Source of the DNA: a virus
DNA: 30,903 nt
Virus record (IMG/VR): IMGVR_UViG_3300046713_000055
Span: 1 to 30,903 of that record
Reading direction: 5' to 3' (one strand)
Shown here: positions 29,696 through 30,903 of the stretch, piece after piece
Position numbering within the stretch: the first letter of the stretch is position 1
Layout of the letters: the number at the start of each line of letters is the position of its first letter
Notes under the pieces: model-generated
Databases searched by the model: none
The model's input: only the letters and a program-made list of their open reading frames with translations
Told to the model about the DNA's origin: nothing
Program-made: the position numbers and the translations under genes

Positions 29696-30374
29696 CGCGC
29701 CACGCTGCTTCCCGCAGCCGGGCTAGGTCGCCGGGCCACTGGGTGGTCATGAATCGCTGGTAGGTGGCGGAGTCGGTGTTGAACTGCTGCACCGAGTTCA
29801 CCCGCACATATCCCTCGTCCCAGCTGGCCTTGCCCGCCACTGGGTGCATGTGCTCAATGATCACATCCTCCAGGTAGGTGAGGGAATCCAGTTCGCGCCC
29901 GAGGGTCAGCCAGAAATCATCGAAATACAGGTGCATCAGCCCGGGCGGCACGAAATATCCCAGCGCCTGCACAATCCCCGCCGACATCGCCACGGCGGTC
30001 GGCAGGTTGCGCCCCTGGAACAGGTCGTTGCCGTAGGCGACGCCGGGCAGCGCATCCACCAGGGCCTTGTCCCAGCCGGGCGTGCGTGGCCGGTGATCGT
30101 CGCCCAGGAACCCGACCGCTCCGCCGTGCTGGGCGATGGCCGGCATGACCGAGTTGAGGATCGGCCCGAGTCGGCGGGGCTCCTCGATCACCTGTATCCC
30201 GGCATCGAGATGCTGGGATAGGTAGCCGTCCAGTTCCGGGTCGTCGTCATCGACCAGGACCAGCAGCCGCGCCTTCGCGTCGGTCTGCTCCCAGCAGATG
30301 GCCAGTTCCGCAATATTTCCGGGCCGGCCACGGGACGGGCAGACCATGGTCAGTTCGGCGGCTTCCACCGGCAC
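29688..30374 (-). CDS. Glycosyltransferase-like protein (GT-A fold), first gene of the minus-strand operon
   Basis: A 228-residue protein starting at GTG 30374 (a GTG at 30368 is also possible); no strong ribosome site is visible. The start MVCPSRGRPGNIAEL resembles the nucleotide-binding loop of GT2-type enzymes. VLVDDDDPELDGYLSQH and VGFLGDDHRPRTPGWDKALV (with GDDH, 91-94) supply acidic residues of the kind used for metal and donor binding. The middle part (GNDLFQGRNLPTAVAMSAGI) and FDDFWLTLGRELD fit a compact GT-A domain. The assignment to a named family is less sure than for the next two transferases. It is preceded by a divergent promoter region shared with the plus-strand genes. Confidence 0.7.
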   Translation of the reverse strand: MPVEAAELTMVCPSRGRPGNIAELAICWEQTDAKARLLVLVDDDDPELDGYLSQHLDAGIQVIEEPRRLGPILNSVMPAIAQHGGAVGFLGDDHRPRTPGWDKALVDALPGVAYGNDLFQGRNLPTAVAMSAGIVQALGYFVPPGLMHLYFDDFWLTLGRELDSLTYLEDVIIEHMHPVAGKASWDEGYVRVNSVQQFNTDSATYQRFMTTQWPGDLARLREAAWRGE

Positions 30375-30399
30375 AGGTTACCGCGTGGGTGGCCTGCGC

Positions 30400-30405
30400 T
30401 ACTAT
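30400..30405 (+). promoter_or_regulatory. -10 element in the divergent promoter region
   Basis: TACTAT ends 7 nt before the GTG at 30413, so the plus-strand transcript would start at the start codon (leaderless). The overlapping minus-strand sequence reads GATAGT (4 of 6 consensus bases), which could serve the glycosyltransferase operon in the other direction. No convincing -35 element was found. Confidence 0.45.
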
Positions 30406-30412
30406 CGCGTCT

Positions 30413-30547
30413 GTGCCGCACACCCTGAAGCATTTTTGCGTCCTGAACGACGGGCACGCGGGGGGACATCAGTGCTGGTGCGCCGGGCCGGTGAAATCCT
30501 GCCCGTCTACTCGCGGCGAATGCGAGGAACCGATGCCATGTGGGTGA
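30413..30547 (+). CDS. Small Cys/His-rich protein, probably leaderless
   Basis: A 44-residue ORF from GTG 30413 to TGA 30547. It contains six Cys and four His (MPHTLKHFCVLNDGHAGGH, then CWC and further Cys), which suits a tiny zinc-binding protein. No ribosome site is present, but TACTAT lies 7 nt upstream, as in front of the plus-strand gene at 14396. Its end is followed closely by the GatZ-like gene. Evidence for translation is the Cys/His pattern and the promoter geometry. Function unknown. Confidence 0.5.
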   Translation: MPHTLKHFCVLNDGHAGGHQCWCAGPVKSCPSTRGECEEPMPCG

Positions 30548-30551
30548 TGCG

Positions 30552-30903
30552 ATGAAGCTGTGCGTGGGGGCCGCGTCCCGGCGCGTGGTCGAGGAGGCGG
30601 CGAAGCTGCGGGTGGCGCAGATCGTCGCGTCCCGCCGGCAGGTTGGTGAATTCGAGCCCGGTTACACCGGCTACAACAGCGCCACCCTCGTGCAGGCAGT
30701 GAAGATCTTCAGCGGCGGGGAGACCGAGGTGGTGCGGGACCACGGTGGCCCGTACCAGAACGGTGACCCTGACGACAACTGGCTCACCGCCCTCGATGCC
30801 GACGTTGACGCAGGGTTCGATGTGCTGCATCTCGACGTCAGCAAGCTGGCGCAGGACATGCAGCCCATCGAACTGACCCGGCTGTGCCAGCGCTACGGCG
30901 GCA
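30552..30903 (+). CDS. GatZ/KbaZ-like aldolase-family protein (3' end outside window)
   Basis: An open frame from ATG 30552 to the window edge, about 117 residues visible; GTG 30540 in frame is an alternative start with GAGGAA upstream. The sequence follows the N-terminal half of the class II tagatose-bisphosphate aldolase GatZ/KbaZ family: ASRRQVGEFEPGYTGYNSAT corresponds to the family's QV...GYTG segment, EVVRDHGGPYQNG to the DHxGP segment, and VDAGFDVLHLDVSK to the AGFxxxHLDxS strand of the TIM barrel. Members take part in cleavage of ketose bisphosphates, usually as a partner of a catalytic subunit. In a phage next to a sugar-modifying block, a role in making a sugar precursor is plausible, but only the family is supported. 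Confidence 0.7.
   Translation, partial: MKLCVGAASRRVVEEAAKLRVAQIVASRRQVGEFEPGYTGYNSATLVQAVKIFSGGETEVVRDHGGPYQNGDPDDNWLTALDADVDAGFDVLHLDVSKLAQDMQPIELTRLCQRYGG

Noticed and set aside
25286-30374. DNA-base hypermodification cluster
   Set aside because: No DNA glucosyltransferase, TET/JBP, thymidylate-synthase-like or base-hydroxylase gene is visible nearby; protein or glycan modification is the simpler reading.

Overview
The window is part of the genome of a tailed phage or prophage with a long-tail (siphovirus-type) module, probably infecting a high-GC actinobacterium. The evidence is very high GC with strong third-position GC bias, frequent GTG starts, tight 4-nt ATGA/GTGA gene overlaps, a giant tape-measure gene, and cell-wall enzymes and an HNH-like protein of the kinds found in actinophages. 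No integrase, tRNA, rRNA or host housekeeping gene is visible. The head genes (terminase, portal, protease, major capsid) are also absent, so free phage versus prophage cannot be decided.

Layout. Nearly everything from 30.4 kb down to 0.6 kb is on the minus strand and should be read right to left. (1) 30374-25286 is a sugar and methyl modification block: two GT-A-type glycosyltransferases, one GT-B glycosyltransferase, three class I SAM methyltransferases and an NAD-dependent sugar epimerase/dehydratase, all overlapping. (2) 25289-20242 holds virion-like proteins: a small AT-hook protein, two beta-rich proteins, an exported GH25-like protein and a 747-residue protein with twelve Pro/Gly/Arg-rich repeats. 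(3) 20235-16462 is the connector and tail-tube block: small protein, head-tail connector, tail terminator, small protein, a CgeB-like glycosyltransferase, a zinc-ribbon/HTH protein and the major tail tube protein. (4) 16414-9444 carries a GH25-like protein, two tail-assembly-chaperone-like proteins, a gp10-like tail-completion protein, the 1317-residue tape measure with two cell-wall-degrading domains, and small tail proteins. (5) 9440-4651 holds baseplate or fibre proteins, including one with a large glycine-rich insertion and a beta-helix tailspike candidate. (6) 4635-1331 is the lysis region: small membrane proteins and a holin candidate, a strong terminator, then a separately transcribed LysM/transglycosylase lysin, an HNH-like protein and an exported NlpC/P60 hydrolase that ends at a second hairpin. 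(7) A lone methyltransferase and two plus-strand zinc-ribbon genes fill the left edge.

At the right edge transcription diverges. A Cys-rich small ORF appears leaderless, and behind it lies a truncated gene of the GatZ/KbaZ (class II tagatose-bisphosphate aldolase) family. A second apparently leaderless plus-strand gene (14396-14662) sits inside the minus-strand tail operon.

The best candidate for something new is the combination of four glycosyltransferases, four methyltransferases, an epimerase and a GatZ-like aldolase built into a tail operon. The sequence suggests, but cannot prove, that the phage makes a sugar and attaches it to its own virion proteins or to host surface glycan. The repeat protein and the glycine-rich insertion are possible targets or adhesins.
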